Assembly (NCBI GenBank): GCA_902364975.1
Contig: CABJFQ010000001.1
Coordinates: 186,001 to 250,000 of the forward strand
Length of the DNA stretch: 64,000 nt
Direction: 5' to 3'
Source of the DNA: Coriobacteriaceae bacterium
Lineage (GTDB): Bacteria > Actinomycetota > Coriobacteriia > Coriobacteriales > Coriobacteriaceae
Below are positions 7,805 through 16,721 of this stretch, piece by piece. Position numbers and translations under genes: made by a program. The notes beneath the pieces are model-generated. The model did not search any database, was not told the DNA's origin, and saw only the letters and a list, made by a program, of their open reading frames with translations. The stretch's first letter is position 1. Every line of letters starts with the position of its first letter.

Positions 7805-8797
7805 CTAATACTCAAGCTTCCACATGTAGCGGCGCGTCATGTAGTCCTTGTGGGTAACGGCAGAGAGAGCGCGCATGTACACGTTGTTGAGAATCGGGGC
7901 AAAGATCAGGTGGTTGAAGTACTCGCTCACGCTGTCCTTGATGTCGTTGAGGCCGAGCTCCTTGGCGTCGAGCTGATAGACGCGCTCGCCACCGTACTGG
8001 TTGACGAAGCGGATGCCGCGCTCGTCATTGCAGCGGCTGCGGCCGACGCTGATGAGCTGGAACAGCGAGGTGCGCTTGTCCAGAATCTCGAAGGGGCCGT
8101 GGAAGAAGTCGCAGGTGTTGATGGTGCAGGAGTCGATCTGCAGCATCTCCTGCACGTTGCAGATGCTAAAGACGTAGGCGGCACCAAAGAGCGGGCCCTG
8201 GGCCATGACGTTGATGCAGGGCTTGTCGGCGTTCTGCTCGGCCCACTTAGCAGCGAGCGGACGGGTGTACTCGACGGCCTTGCGATAGATGGGGTCGACC
8301 AAGTCGAACGCGGCCATAGCGGTCTCGTACTCGGCATAGCCCTCGGTCTGCTGCGTGAGCTCCATGGCGATCATGGTCACGACGGCGGAGTTGGTGCGGC
8401 CCATGCAAGACTCGTCAACGGCCAAGCTGTCGTACTGGATCTTGTAGTCGCAGACCTCGGTGAGGCCGGACTCGTCAACATAGATGGCGATGGTGCTGGC
8501 GCCGTGGTCCTTGGCGACCTGGGCGGCGACGATGGTCTCCTTGGTGCCGCGCATGGACACGACGACGGCCAGGGTGTTCTCGTTAACGTAGGCAGGGGTT
8601 GCGTGCACGAACTCGTTGCTGGTGTAGCTGGAGCTCACGACCTGCGTGGCCTCGTGCTCCATAAAGTACTGAGCAGGATAGTTGCCGCCGTTGGATCCGC
8701 CGGCGCCAATCCACACGACGCGCCTGATGCCGCCCTTGTCTGCCTTGTCAGCCAAAACCTGGGAGACGACATCCTTAACCTGTTCCTGAGTAGTCAT
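7805..8797 (-). CDS. SIS-domain sugar-phosphate deglycase, FrlB/GfrE-like (second copy)
   Basis: A 330-residue double-SIS protein, divergent from the one at 2442-3425. The SIS signatures are VVWIGAGGSNGGNYPAQYF and VVVSMRGTKETIVAAQ. The catalytic-region segment NTCDFFHGPFEIL and the tail RRYMWKLEY match the FrlB/Gfr group. Two deglycases with one mannose-type PTS mirror the Salmonella gfr system, where one enzyme handles fructoselysine-6-P and the other glucoselysine-6-P. Which does which here is unknown. It is read divergently from the GntR gene at 9002, and the shared intergenic space holds two copies of a 20-bp word. Confidence 0.78.
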   Translation of the reverse strand: MTTQEQVKDVVSQVLADKADKGGIRRVVWIGAGGSNGGNYPAQYFMEHEATQVVSSSYTSNEFVHATPAYVNENTLAVVVSMRGTKETIVAAQVAKDHGASTIAIYVDESGLTEVCDYKIQYDSLAVDESCMGRTNSAVVTMIAMELTQQTEGYAEYETAMAAFDLVDPIYRKAVEYTRPLAAKWAEQNADKPCINVMAQGPLFGAAYVFSICNVQEMLQIDSCTINTCDFFHGPFEILDKRTSLFQLISVGRSRCNDERGIRFVNQYGGERVYQLDAKELGLNDIKDSVSEYFNHLIFAPILNNVYMRALSAVTHKDYMTRRYMWKLEY

Positions 8798-8835
8798 CGT
8801 GCATCAGCCTTTCTTCTCGTTTGATGCTCTTGATG

Positions 8836-8855
8836 GCATACAAGTTACATACATG
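8836..8855. promoter_or_regulatory. Candidate GntR operator, copy 1
   Basis: GCATACAAGTTACATACATG sits 40-60 bp upstream of the SIS start. A near copy, GCATACAGGTTAGATACAGG, lies at 8974-8993. An inverted TTGTATGC also occurs 20 bp to its right. It is the natural candidate site for the divergent GntR protein. Confidence 0.45.
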
Positions 8856-8973
8856 TTTTGGTTATGTCGACTAGTTGTATGCTATATTTGTCTTAGATAT
8901 TTTGCTGTAAAGTTTTCGGCAATCCATTATCAGCGGTTTTGTTGTCATGTTGGATACATGCTTGGTTCAGTAA

Positions 8974-8993
8974 GCATACAGGTTAGATACAGG
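8974..8993. promoter_or_regulatory. Candidate GntR operator, copy 2
   Basis: GCATACAGGTTAGATACAGG ends about eight bases before the GntR start codon. It matches the 8836-8855 word at 16 of 20 positions. This placement suggests autorepression. Confidence 0.45.
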
Positions 8994-9001
8994 TTGTTCG
9001 C

Positions 9002-9724
9002 ATGAGCACTTCGTCGAAAAAGAACTTGGCCCAATACGAGCGTCTGGCGGGTACGCTGCGTGACCGCATCGCCGCCGGCATCTACGCGCGCGGAGACAAG
9101 CTGCCGTCCGAGATGGAGCTCATGGGCGAATCGGGCCTGTCGCGCAGCACTGTGCGTCACGCGCTTAAGGTGCTTGTTGACGAGGGTCTGGTTCGCACCG
9201 AGCGCGGACGCGGCGCCTTTGTGGCTGACACGCCGGCGCTCCACGAGAACAACCTGGTGTTTTCGAGCTATACCAAGCAGGTCGAAGGCCAGGGTATGAA
9301 GCCCACCACGCGCACGGTGGACTCGGGCTTTGCCAAAGCAATGGGCAGCGTGGCCAAGTTCTTTGACGCTAGCGTGGGCAGCAAGCTTGTCAAACTTGTC
9401 CGCCTGCGTTACCTGGACGATGCGCCACTGTGCCTGGAGACCACCTATTTGCCGCCAAGCTTTGGGTCGCTCATCGATCGCGATATCAACGGTTCGCTCT
9501 ACGCCACGCTGCGCCAGGAGTTCCATCGTGCGCCGGCGCAGGGGCATAAGACCTTTGAGGTGTGCTATGCGTCGCAAAACGAGGCATTTTTGCTCAACGT
9601 CGAGCGCGGGCAGGCGCTGATCCTGATCACCGACTACGTCTACGACACCGACGGCCGTCCGCTCCATGTCTCCAAGCGCATCCAACGCACCGACCGCGCC
9701 AAATACACCGAGCCCATCGGCTAG
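9002..9724 (+). CDS. GntR/HutC-family regulator with UTRA domain
   Basis: A 240-residue regulator. The winged-helix domain covers about residues 10-80 (GDKLPSEMELMGESGLSRSTVRHALKVL). A UTRA ligand-binding domain follows to the end, with the family-typical VKLVRLRYLDDAPLCLETTYLP and ALILITDYVYDTDGRPLHVSK. HutC-type regulators sense sugar phosphates or catabolites. It is divergent from an FrlB-like gene, so control of deglycase expression is the simplest reading. The ATG at 9002 has only a weak ribosome site. Confidence 0.93.
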   Translation: MSTSSKKNLAQYERLAGTLRDRIAAGIYARGDKLPSEMELMGESGLSRSTVRHALKVLVDEGLVRTERGRGAFVADTPALHENNLVFSSYTKQVEGQGMKPTTRTVDSGFAKAMGSVAKFFDASVGSKLVKLVRLRYLDDAPLCLETTYLPPSFGSLIDRDINGSLYATLRQEFHRAPAQGHKTFEVCYASQNEAFLLNVERGQALILITDYVYDTDGRPLHVSKRIQRTDRAKYTEPIG

Positions 9725-9875
9725 CGCACCAAACGAGGCAAAATGTACCTAATAAACGTTTTACCTGCGGTTTTTATTAAATCTCAAGCCGGCATGGCGC
9801 AAATGCCAACATCGCCTGGCAACACTCGCCGCCCAAGCTCAACTGTTCCTGCCCAAAATATCCAGCACCGTAAAT

Positions 9876-9998
9876 CTAAGTGAGTAGACTTTTCGCGACC
9901 TGCCGAGCACATTCAAAACAGCCACCTCCGTGACCTGCGGTTTTACTAAGGCAGATACGCTTTGTGCTCGGCCTGCGCCAAAAAGTCTACTCACTTAG
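9876..9998. repeat. 123-bp repeat with 18-bp terminal inverted repeats (copy 2)
   Basis: Same length, ends and orientation as 1438-1560. The internal inverted pair GCCGAGCAC / GTGCTCGGC is perfect in this copy. Similarity continues beyond the element: CTTCTTGCGGCGA occurs 56 bp downstream here and 76 bp downstream of copy 1. The rest of the 9725-10112 gap shows no gene. Confidence 0.85.
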
Positions 9999-10087
9999 CC
10001 CGCAAGGCGTCCCGAGGGGACAATCCAGGTCAAAATAGCGTACAAACGCCACGCTTCTTGCGGCGATTTGATACCACAAGACAGCCA

Positions 10088-10114
10088 AAAACCTGCCAAA
10101 ATAAACCTGTCCCT
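10088..10114. repeat. 27-bp dispersed repeat (copy 2, inverted)
   Basis: AAAACCTGCCAAAATAAACC continues CTGTCCCT. This is the reverse complement of 2311-2337 with one difference. It reaches into the stop codon of the GNAT gene. Confidence 0.55.
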
Positions 10115-10703
10115 AAATGGTAGGTTTGAGGAGGTCGGGGAACCAGGTTGGTTTGGGTTGGTTGGGAATGCGCTCGGCTAGAACCAGCTCCATCCAGCAC
10201 ATGTCGTACCAGCGGCCGAACTTTTGGGCGCAGCGGTCAAAGGCGCCCACCAGGCGATACCCCATATGAGCATGGAAGTCCTGGCTGTTGTGCGTCAGGT
10301 ACTCGTCGTCCTTGTCGTGCGGCACGGCGATGAGCGCGCACATGTTGGTGATGCCCATCGCGATCAGGCATTGCTTGAGTGCATCGTGCAGTTTGCGGCC
10401 CAGGCCGCCGTGACGTACGTCGCGCGCCAGGTAGATTGACGTCTCGACCGACCAGTCATAGGCCTCGCGGTTGTTGAGCGGGCTCACATAGGCATAGCCT
10501 ACCGGAAGCCCGTCCAGCTCCATCACCAAATACGGATAGCGCTTGAGCGTACGCTCGATGCGCCCGGCGAACTCCTCAACGCTCGGTACCTCGTATTCGC
10601 AGGTAATCGCCGTCTGGCGCACATATGGCTCATAGATGGCAAGCAACGCCGGCGCGTCTTCGGGCGTCGCCAGGCGAATCGTCGGATCGGACATCTCGGG
10701 CAT
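10113..10703 (-). CDS. GNAT acetyltransferase, phosphinothricin-acetyltransferase-like
   Basis: A 196-residue GNAT protein. It starts with IRLATPEDAPALLAIYEPYV, as in the Pat/MddA (N-acyl amino acid) group. The acetyl-CoA loop is DVRHGGLGRKLHDALKQ, a variant of the usual RGxGxG. The later HMGYRLVGAFDRCAQKFGRWYDM is typical of Pat-type enzymes (GF..VG...vG.KfgrW.D). These enzymes N-acetylate amino-acid analogues such as methionine sulfoximine. The ATG at 10703 follows GGGGGAGGGG. Confidence 0.85.
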   Translation of the reverse strand: MPEMSDPTIRLATPEDAPALLAIYEPYVRQTAITCEYEVPSVEEFAGRIERTLKRYPYLVMELDGLPVGYAYVSPLNNREAYDWSVETSIYLARDVRHGGLGRKLHDALKQCLIAMGITNMCALIAVPHDKDDEYLTHNSQDFHAHMGYRLVGAFDRCAQKFGRWYDMCWMELVLAERIPNQPKPTWFPDLLKPTI

Positions 10704-10730
10704 ACAGCCCCTCCCCCTCAAAAGCAAAGA

Positions 10731-10761
10731 CCGCCTTGCGCCAAACCCAAGCGCAAGGCGG
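10731..10761 (-). terminator. Likely terminator of the threonine aldolase gene
   Basis: An 11-bp perfect stem (CCGCCTTGCGC / GCGCAAGGCGG) with a 9-bp loop lies 20 bp after the aldolase stop. It is followed on the minus strand by TCTTTGCTTTTG, a weak T-rich tract. Confidence 0.6.
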
Positions 10762-10780
10762 CCCTCGTCATTGCATCAAG

Positions 10781-11806
10781 CTACAGGACAGCCGCCAGCG
10801 CGTCGATGTCCTCCTGCGTCGTGGCCCAGCTGGTGCAAAAGCGCACCACCGTGTGGGTCTCGTCGTACTTTTCCCAGTACTCGATCGAGGCATGCTCGCG
10901 AATGCGGGCCATATCCTCGTTGGGCAGAATCACGAACTGTTGGTTCGTAGGCGTCTCCAAGAAGAACTCGTAGCCGCGCTCATGCAGCACGCGGCGCAGC
11001 GCCTGAGCCGTCTCAATCGCCTGGCGACCGATCTCAAAATACAGGCCATTGGTAAAGAGCGCCTCAAACTGCACGCCCGTCAGGCGGCCCTTGGCCAACA
11101 GCGCGCCGTGCTGCTTAATACGCGGAATGGGATGCGCCGGGGCGTGCATGCCGCAGAACACCACAGCCTCGCCGCAGAGCGCGCCGCACTTGGTGCCGCC
11201 AATGTAGAATACGTCGCACAGCTGCGCCAGCTCGGGCAGGGTAATGTCGCACTCATCGGCCGCCAGCGCATAGGCCAGGCGGGCGCCATCCACAAACAGC
11301 GGAATCTCGCGCTTCTGGCACACCGCATGGATTGCCGCGAGCTCAGCCTTGGAGTACAGCGTGCCGTACTCGGTCGACAGGCTCACATACACGGCGCCCG
11401 GAAACACCATGTGCTCACAGCTCTCGTTTTCGTAGAACACTTGGATATAGTTTTCGAGATCCTCGGCGTGCATCTTGCCCTCGTAGCCGGGGATGGTGAG
11501 CACCTTGTGGCCGCCAAACTCGATGGCGCCCGCCTCGTGGCAGGCAACGTGGCCGGTCTCGGCGGCAACCACGCCCTCGTACGGCGCGAGCAGCATGTCA
11601 ATCACCGTCGCGTTGGTCTGCGTGCCGCCCACCAGCAAAAATACGTCGGCATCGGGAGCCTGACAGGCCTCGCGAATCAGCTGCTTGGCACGCTCGGTGT
11701 GCGCATCGGTGCCATAGCCAGGCTGCGGCTCCATGTTGGTGTCGACGAGCGCCTGCAGCACCGCCGGATGTGCGCCGTGGGAATAGTCGTTGTTGAACGC
11801 GAGCAT
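10781..11806 (-). CDS. ltaE: Low-specificity L-threonine aldolase
   Basis: A 341-residue fold-type I PLP enzyme of the threonine-aldolase/beta-eliminating lyase family. The PLP lysine lies in FYIGGTKCGALCGEAVVF. The N-terminus FNNDYSHGAHPAVLQAL and VDGARLAYAL also match. It cleaves L-threonine or L-allo-threonine to glycine and acetaldehyde. The start has GAGAGGATTGCC upstream. It stands as its own unit between the PAP2 and GNAT genes. Confidence 0.93.
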   Translation of the reverse strand: MLAFNNDYSHGAHPAVLQALVDTNMEPQPGYGTDAHTERAKQLIREACQAPDADVFLLVGGTQTNATVIDMLLAPYEGVVAAETGHVACHEAGAIEFGGHKVLTIPGYEGKMHAEDLENYIQVFYENESCEHMVFPGAVYVSLSTEYGTLYSKAELAAIHAVCQKREIPLFVDGARLAYALAADECDITLPELAQLCDVFYIGGTKCGALCGEAVVFCGMHAPAHPIPRIKQHGALLAKGRLTGVQFEALFTNGLYFEIGRQAIETAQALRRVLHERGYEFFLETPTNQQFVILPNEDMARIREHASIEYWEKYDETHTVVRFCTSWATTQEDIDALAAVL

Positions 11807-11851
11807 GGCAATCCTCTCTTACCAGGTATCGGCCAGATGATTCAGGTGGGG

Positions 11852-12715
11852 CTATTGTACGCCGTGAGGATAGGCAATGCGCGCGGCAAGGCACTCAAGT
11901 GCCAACACCAGGGCAAAGCCGCAGCTCACGTCAGTCAAAAAATGTGCACCGATCACGATACGGCCAAAGGCGACGAGCGCCGCGACCACGGCAGCGACCC
12001 AAAAGACCACGCGGCGTCGCGACGGCTTTTCCGTAAAAGCCGCCGCGGGAAGCCCGGCGAGCATAAGGCCGATCGCCGCGTGCGCCGTGTGTCCGCTCGC
12101 AAACGACTTAAAGCCGTCCTTGATTACGCCGGCGGCGATATAGGTCCACTTGTCGGGGTTGCCAATCACCCACCACGGCTGAAAATTGAGCCCCGGCGTG
12201 ACCTCGATCACGCGCATGCGCGGGCGCGACCACAGCGGCTTGACAACCACGTTGAGGATGATGGCCTGAGCGACCCACACGGCAAGCACCATCAGCGCCC
12301 AGCGCGTGAGCTCGTCGGGGTCGGTGTCACGCGTAAGGCGATAGGCGATGAGGTTGACCGCGATGACCAGCACAAACGTCAGCACCAACTGAGCCGCGAT
12401 GAGTTTGCCGCCAACCCTCAGGGACGAAACGATCTCGTAGCCGGTCAGGCCCACGTTGACCAGAACGCCCAGCGCGGCAAGCCACTTGCTCGTCTTGGAA
12501 TCGGGGCGTGCCGAACGCACGAGCATAACGCCCGCGATGCTCGCCGTCAGCTCGAACGGCAGCTCACCGGCCGCCTCGACAAAGCGACCGTACATGCTGC
12601 CGATGTTGAACAGCGCACTCGAGATTTGATAATCAAAGAAGCTGCCCACGCCCAGACAAAGGCACAGGACGGCCGCGATAATGGCGACATCTTTCTTATA
12701 GATGTATCCGAACAT
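11852..12715 (-). CDS. PAP2-superfamily membrane phosphatase
   Basis: A 287-residue polytopic protein with the three PAP2 motifs: KPLWSRPRMR (C1), SFASGHTAHAA (C2, catalytic His) and GRIVIGAHFLTD (C3). Such enzymes dephosphorylate lipid phosphates (phosphatidate, undecaprenyl or PG phosphates) at the membrane. The ATG at 12715 follows AAAGGAAAGC. It ends 45 bp before the aldolase start. Confidence 0.88.
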   Translation of the reverse strand: MFGYIYKKDVAIIAAVLCLCLGVGSFFDYQISSALFNIGSMYGRFVEAAGELPFELTASIAGVMLVRSARPDSKTSKWLAALGVLVNVGLTGYEIVSSLRVGGKLIAAQLVLTFVLVIAVNLIAYRLTRDTDPDELTRWALMVLAVWVAQAIILNVVVKPLWSRPRMRVIEVTPGLNFQPWWVIGNPDKWTYIAAGVIKDGFKSFASGHTAHAAIGLMLAGLPAAAFTEKPSRRRVVFWVAAVVAALVAFGRIVIGAHFLTDVSCGFALVLALECLAARIAYPHGVQ

Positions 12716-12814
12716 GCTTTCCTTTCGGTCGGGCGAAGGGCAGTCAACCTGCAATGTGGGTGAGACGAAGATGGCTTTGTCCCGTAAATACCCTTACAGG
12801 TTGAGCATAAGTAA

Positions 12815-12934
12815 GCGAAAACGTTCCATTTGTGGCAAGGTGGCCCGAAGGAGGAGGGAAGCGTACTTGCGTACGCAACCGACGAGTGAGGGTCAGATTG
12901 CCCAAATGGGGCGTTTGCAGCGTCGACCCGTTAG
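12815..12934. ncRNA. Structured element, copy 2 (candidate RNA)
   Basis: The single-stranded words of 7663-7783 are shared in the same order (GCGAAAAC, GCAAGGTG, AGATTGCC, GTTTGCAGCGTCGA). The outer stem here is AACGTTCCATTTG pairing with CAAATGGGGCGTT, a different sequence from copy 1 that keeps most of its pairing. The inner region has its own stem (GCGTAC-TT-GCGTAC region). It touches the mfd stop codon, so it sits in the mfd 3' untranslated region. Confidence 0.55.
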
Positions 12935-15900
12935 TCGTCGTCGCTGGCACCCAACTGCTGCAGCAGCATGAGTGCCGCGGCCACGGGGCCGGTGCCGTCG
13001 TTGGCGTCGAGGCCGCGACCCAGGCCGCTGCCCGCGCCGGCGCCCGCCTTGTAGGGCACCGACAGCTTGCGGCTCTTGGGAAAGTTCACCGCGCCATAGC
13101 GGGTCTTAAGCTCAAAGGCCACCTTCTTGGGCACGTCAACACCCAGGAAGGTAATGCGTCCACCGCTGAGCGTGACGCTCTCGAGCCCCAGGCGCTCGCC
13201 GCGGATACGGATACGCGCGCGGTTGAACAGATTGAGTCCCGCCAACGGCAGCTCGCCATGCGCGGCCTCGGTCTCTTCCTGCACCTCGTCGATGCTCTCC
13301 AGGTCCTCAGCCGCTGCGAGCTTGCGGTACACGAGCACGCGCTGGTCCACCGCCGGCAGGTACTCCTCGGACAAGAAGTAATCGGCCGGCAGATTAATAC
13401 CCACGCTCGCCGCCTCCACGCCGGCGTCGTCATCGCCGCGCGCCTCGGCCACGGCCTGGCCCAACATCTGCGTAAACAGGTCAAAGCCCACGCTCGACAG
13501 GTTGCCGTGCTGCTCGGCGCCCATGAGCGAGCCGGCGCCGCGGATCTCCAGGTCGCGCATGGCGATGCGCATGCCGCTGCCCAGGTCCTGGAACTCGGAC
13601 AGTGCAGTCAGGCGCGCCGTTGCCTCCTCGGTGAGCGGCAGCTCGCCGGGGAACATAAAGTACGCGTATGCCTGCGTGGCCGAGCGGCCCACGCGGCCCT
13701 TAAGCTGGTAGAGCTGTGCCAGACCCAAGCGCTGCGAGTCCTCGATGATGAGCGTGTTGGCGGTCGCGTTGTCGATGCCGCTCTCCACGATGGTCGTGGC
13801 GATGAGCACGTCGATCTTTTTGGTCGCGAACTCGATCATCACGTCCTCGACCTCGCGCGGGCTCATCTTGCCGTGCGCCACGCCCACGCGCGCCTCGGGC
13901 GCGGCCTCGTGCACGCGCGCCACGGCGTCGTCGATGGTCTTGACGCGGTTTGACACGTAGTACACCTGGCCGCCGCGGCCCACCTCCAGGCGAATCGCCG
14001 CGCTCACCACGTCGGGGTCGTACTCCCCCACGTGCACGATCACGGGACGACGCCCAGTCGGCGGCGTGGTGATCAGGCTCATGTCGCGCACGCCGCTCGT
14101 GGCCATCTGCATGGTACGCGGGATAGGCGTGGCCGAAAGCGTAAGCACGTCAATCTGCTCGCGCAGGTTCTTGAGCTGCTCCTTGTGCTGCACACCAAAG
14201 CGCTGTTCCTCGTCAATGATCACCAGGCCCAGGTTCTTGGGGTTCACATCGGCGGAAAGCAAACGATGCGTGCCGATAAGCACGTCGATCGTGCCCTCGG
14301 CAAATGCCTTGAGCGCGCGCTTTTGCTGCGCCGGCGTACGGAAGCGGCTGAGCACCTCGACCTCAAGGCCAAACGGGGCAAAGCGCTCAAAGAACGTCTC
14401 GTAGTGCTGCTGGGCCAGAATGGTCGTGGGGCAGAGCACCATGACCTGGCGGCCGGAGTCCACGCACTTAAACGCCGCGCGCAGGGCGACCTCGGTCTTG
14501 CCAAAGCCCACATCGCCGCACAGCAGGCGGTCCATGGGCTTGGGCGCCTCCATGTCGGCCTTAATGTCAGCGATGGCCTCCAGCTGGTCGCGCGTCTCGT
14601 CGTAAGGGAAGCTCTGCTCCATCTCAATCTGCTCGGGCGTATCGGGTGGGCAGGCGATACCGGTAATCGAAGAGCGGCGCGTATACAGATCGACCAGGTC
14701 AAACGCCAGCTTTTTGGCGTTCTTGCGCGCCTTATTGGTGGCACGCGTCCAGTCGGCGGTGTTGAGCCTGGTCAGGCGTGGCTTGTCACCGTCGGGGCCA
14801 ACATAACGCGTAATGCGGTCGACCTGCTCCAGCGGCACGTAGAGCTTGTCGCCATCGGCGTATTCCAGCAAAAAGTAGTCGCGCTCCTTGCCGCCCACTT
14901 CCTGGCGCGCGATCTCGCTAAAGAGCGCGATGCCGTGAGTGGCGTGCACCACGTAGTCGCCCGGCTTAAACGGGAACGTGATCTGCGTAATGTCCACCTT
15001 GCGGCGGCTGCGCGCGCGGTTGGCATCCATGCGGGCGTTGAGGTCGGCAATCGAGAACACGGCCAGGTTGGCATCGGGCACCACCACGCCCTGCGGCAAG
15101 GCGGCATCGACAAAGGTCACGCGTCCGCGCGAGATGGTGGGCACGGCGGCACCGGCGGCAGCCTGGGCGGCACCTGCCTCGAGCGAGCGGGCGTTGAGCG
15201 CGTCGGCCTTGCGTTCGCGAATTGCAGCATGAGCATCCTGGCGGACAGCACGATCGGCAGAATCTGCCGCTGCCACGCGCACGCGGTCGCCAATAGCGCC
15301 CGCGTTTTCGGGCGCGGCCGTCAGCGACTCCTCAAAAGTAATACCCTCATCGCCAAAGGTGAGCTCCATCGACTCGCGCGCACCGCGGTCGGGGATGGCA
15401 AACACGCAGGCATAGCGCTTGCCCACGACCTCCTGGATGCGCGTCATAAAGCGATTGTCCGAGCCCGCGATGGCCGGCTGCTCAATCTTGAGCTCTGCCG
15501 TCACCGCACCGCCGGCACGAATCAAGCTCACGTAGTTAAGGCGCTGCTGGGCACCAAAGTCGAGTTGCTGGGCACGCACGTACAGGCCGTCCAGACGGTC
15601 GACCCCCGCCTCGCCGGCACGTGCCTCGATATCCTCGTAGGCGCGCAGGCAATCGTCGAACAGCGAGCGCGGCTCGGACAGCACCACGAGCGCCTTGCCG
15701 CTCACATGCGACAGCGGGCTCACGGTCTGGCCGTACATCACCGGCAAAAAGCGGTCGAGCTCGGGCGTGACGATGCGCGCATCCACCATCTCGAGCAGCG
15801 CCGCCAGTTTGCTGTCGTCCTGGCTGGCACGATAGAGCGCCACATGCATGTTGTGGACGGCGTCGTCGGTGAGTGCGAGCTCGCGACAGGGGAAGATCTC

Positions 15901-16563
15901 GATGCTGTCCTCGTTGCCGATGGTCTGGCCCGTGGAACTCACCATGCGGCGGATACGGTCGATCTCGTCGCCGAAAAACTCGATACGCACGGGCGCCTTT
16001 TCCTGTGCGGGAAACACCTCGACGGTGTCACCGTGCACGCGGAACAGGCCGGGTGCATCGGCGGCGCCGGCATTGGTGTAGCCCATGCCCACCAGGCGCT
16101 GCGGCACCTCGTCAAAAGGGATCTCCTCGCCCACCGCAAAGGTCGTGGACTCCCAGTAGCGGCTCTCGACCGGCGGCACGCAGCGCAGCAGTGCGCGGGC
16201 CGAGGCGACCATAATGCAGTTGTCGCCGCGCACGATGCGTCCCAGGGCCTCGCAGCGCTGCGCCACCACGGCATCGTCGGGCGCCTGCTCGCGCCACGGA
16301 TAGTCCTTGCGCTCGGGAAAGCGGCACACGCGCGCCAGCCCCACATAGGCGGCAAGGCTGCGCGCAGCGCGATCGGCCGCATCCTCGCCGCTCACGATGT
16401 AGACCGTCGGGCGCGGACGGCGCGCAAACTGGGCGGCCGCCATAAGCGTACGGCCCGACTGCGACACGGCCAGCGTCACGTCCTCGCCGGCATCGAGTCC
16501 GGCCTCGACGGCCTGCAAGGCCTCGGCAGTGTAGAGCTGCGCGGCTATACGGTGAATGAGCAT
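12931..16563 (-). CDS. mfd: Transcription-repair coupling factor Mfd
   Basis: A 1210-residue Mfd of normal length. The N-terminal third is the UvrB-like module with no intact Walker A. A CarD/RNA-polymerase-interacting domain follows mid-protein (KPGDYVVHATHGIALF). The superfamily 2 translocase comes next (GDVGFGKTEVALRAAFK Walker A, DEEQRFG motif II, SATPIPRTMQMA motif III). The C-terminal TRCF domain is last. Mfd removes stalled RNA polymerase and recruits UvrA. An Ala-rich low-complexity insertion precedes the CarD part. The ATG at 16563 follows GGAGGAACAGC. Confidence 0.97.
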   Translation of the reverse strand: MLIHRIAAQLYTAEALQAVEAGLDAGEDVTLAVSQSGRTLMAAAQFARRPRPTVYIVSGEDAADRAARSLAAYVGLARVCRFPERKDYPWREQAPDDAVVAQRCEALGRIVRGDNCIMVASARALLRCVPPVESRYWESTTFAVGEEIPFDEVPQRLVGMGYTNAGAADAPGLFRVHGDTVEVFPAQEKAPVRIEFFGDEIDRIRRMVSSTGQTIGNEDSIEIFPCRELALTDDAVHNMHVALYRASQDDSKLAALLEMVDARIVTPELDRFLPVMYGQTVSPLSHVSGKALVVLSEPRSLFDDCLRAYEDIEARAGEAGVDRLDGLYVRAQQLDFGAQQRLNYVSLIRAGGAVTAELKIEQPAIAGSDNRFMTRIQEVVGKRYACVFAIPDRGARESMELTFGDEGITFEESLTAAPENAGAIGDRVRVAAADSADRAVRQDAHAAIRERKADALNARSLEAGAAQAAAGAAVPTISRGRVTFVDAALPQGVVVPDANLAVFSIADLNARMDANRARSRRKVDITQITFPFKPGDYVVHATHGIALFSEIARQEVGGKERDYFLLEYADGDKLYVPLEQVDRITRYVGPDGDKPRLTRLNTADWTRATNKARKNAKKLAFDLVDLYTRRSSITGIACPPDTPEQIEMEQSFPYDETRDQLEAIADIKADMEAPKPMDRLLCGDVGFGKTEVALRAAFKCVDSGRQVMVLCPTTILAQQHYETFFERFAPFGLEVEVLSRFRTPAQQKRALKAFAEGTIDVLIGTHRLLSADVNPKNLGLVIIDEEQRFGVQHKEQLKNLREQIDVLTLSATPIPRTMQMATSGVRDMSLITTPPTGRRPVIVHVGEYDPDVVSAAIRLEVGRGGQVYYVSNRVKTIDDAVARVHEAAPEARVGVAHGKMSPREVEDVMIEFATKKIDVLIATTIVESGIDNATANTLIIEDSQRLGLAQLYQLKGRVGRSATQAYAYFMFPGELPLTEEATARLTALSEFQDLGSGMRIAMRDLEIRGAGSLMGAEQHGNLSSVGFDLFTQMLGQAVAEARGDDDAGVEAASVGINLPADYFLSEEYLPAVDQRVLVYRKLAAAEDLESIDEVQEETEAAHGELPLAGLNLFNRARIRIRGERLGLESVTLSGGRITFLGVDVPKKVAFELKTRYGAVNFPKSRKLSVPYKAGAGAGSGLGRGLDANDGTGPVAAALMLLQQLGASDDD

Positions 16564-16593
16564 GCTGTTCCTCCGGCATCGCAACGCCAAAAG

Positions 16594-16616
16594 CCCGCCG
16601 GGGCAAGCTCGGCGGG
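16594..16616 (-). terminator. Terminator of the endonuclease III gene
   Basis: A stem CCCGCCG / CGGCGGG followed on the minus strand by CTTTTGG. It lies between the nth stop and the mfd start. Confidence 0.55.
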
Positions 16617-16721
16617 TCGTACGTCAAAGATCATTGTTTGTCATGGTAGCGCATGGAGAGGACTCCTGCTCGAGGGCAAACCCGGCCCTGCAAAAAACGC
16701 CAGACGAAGATGCATTCCGCC

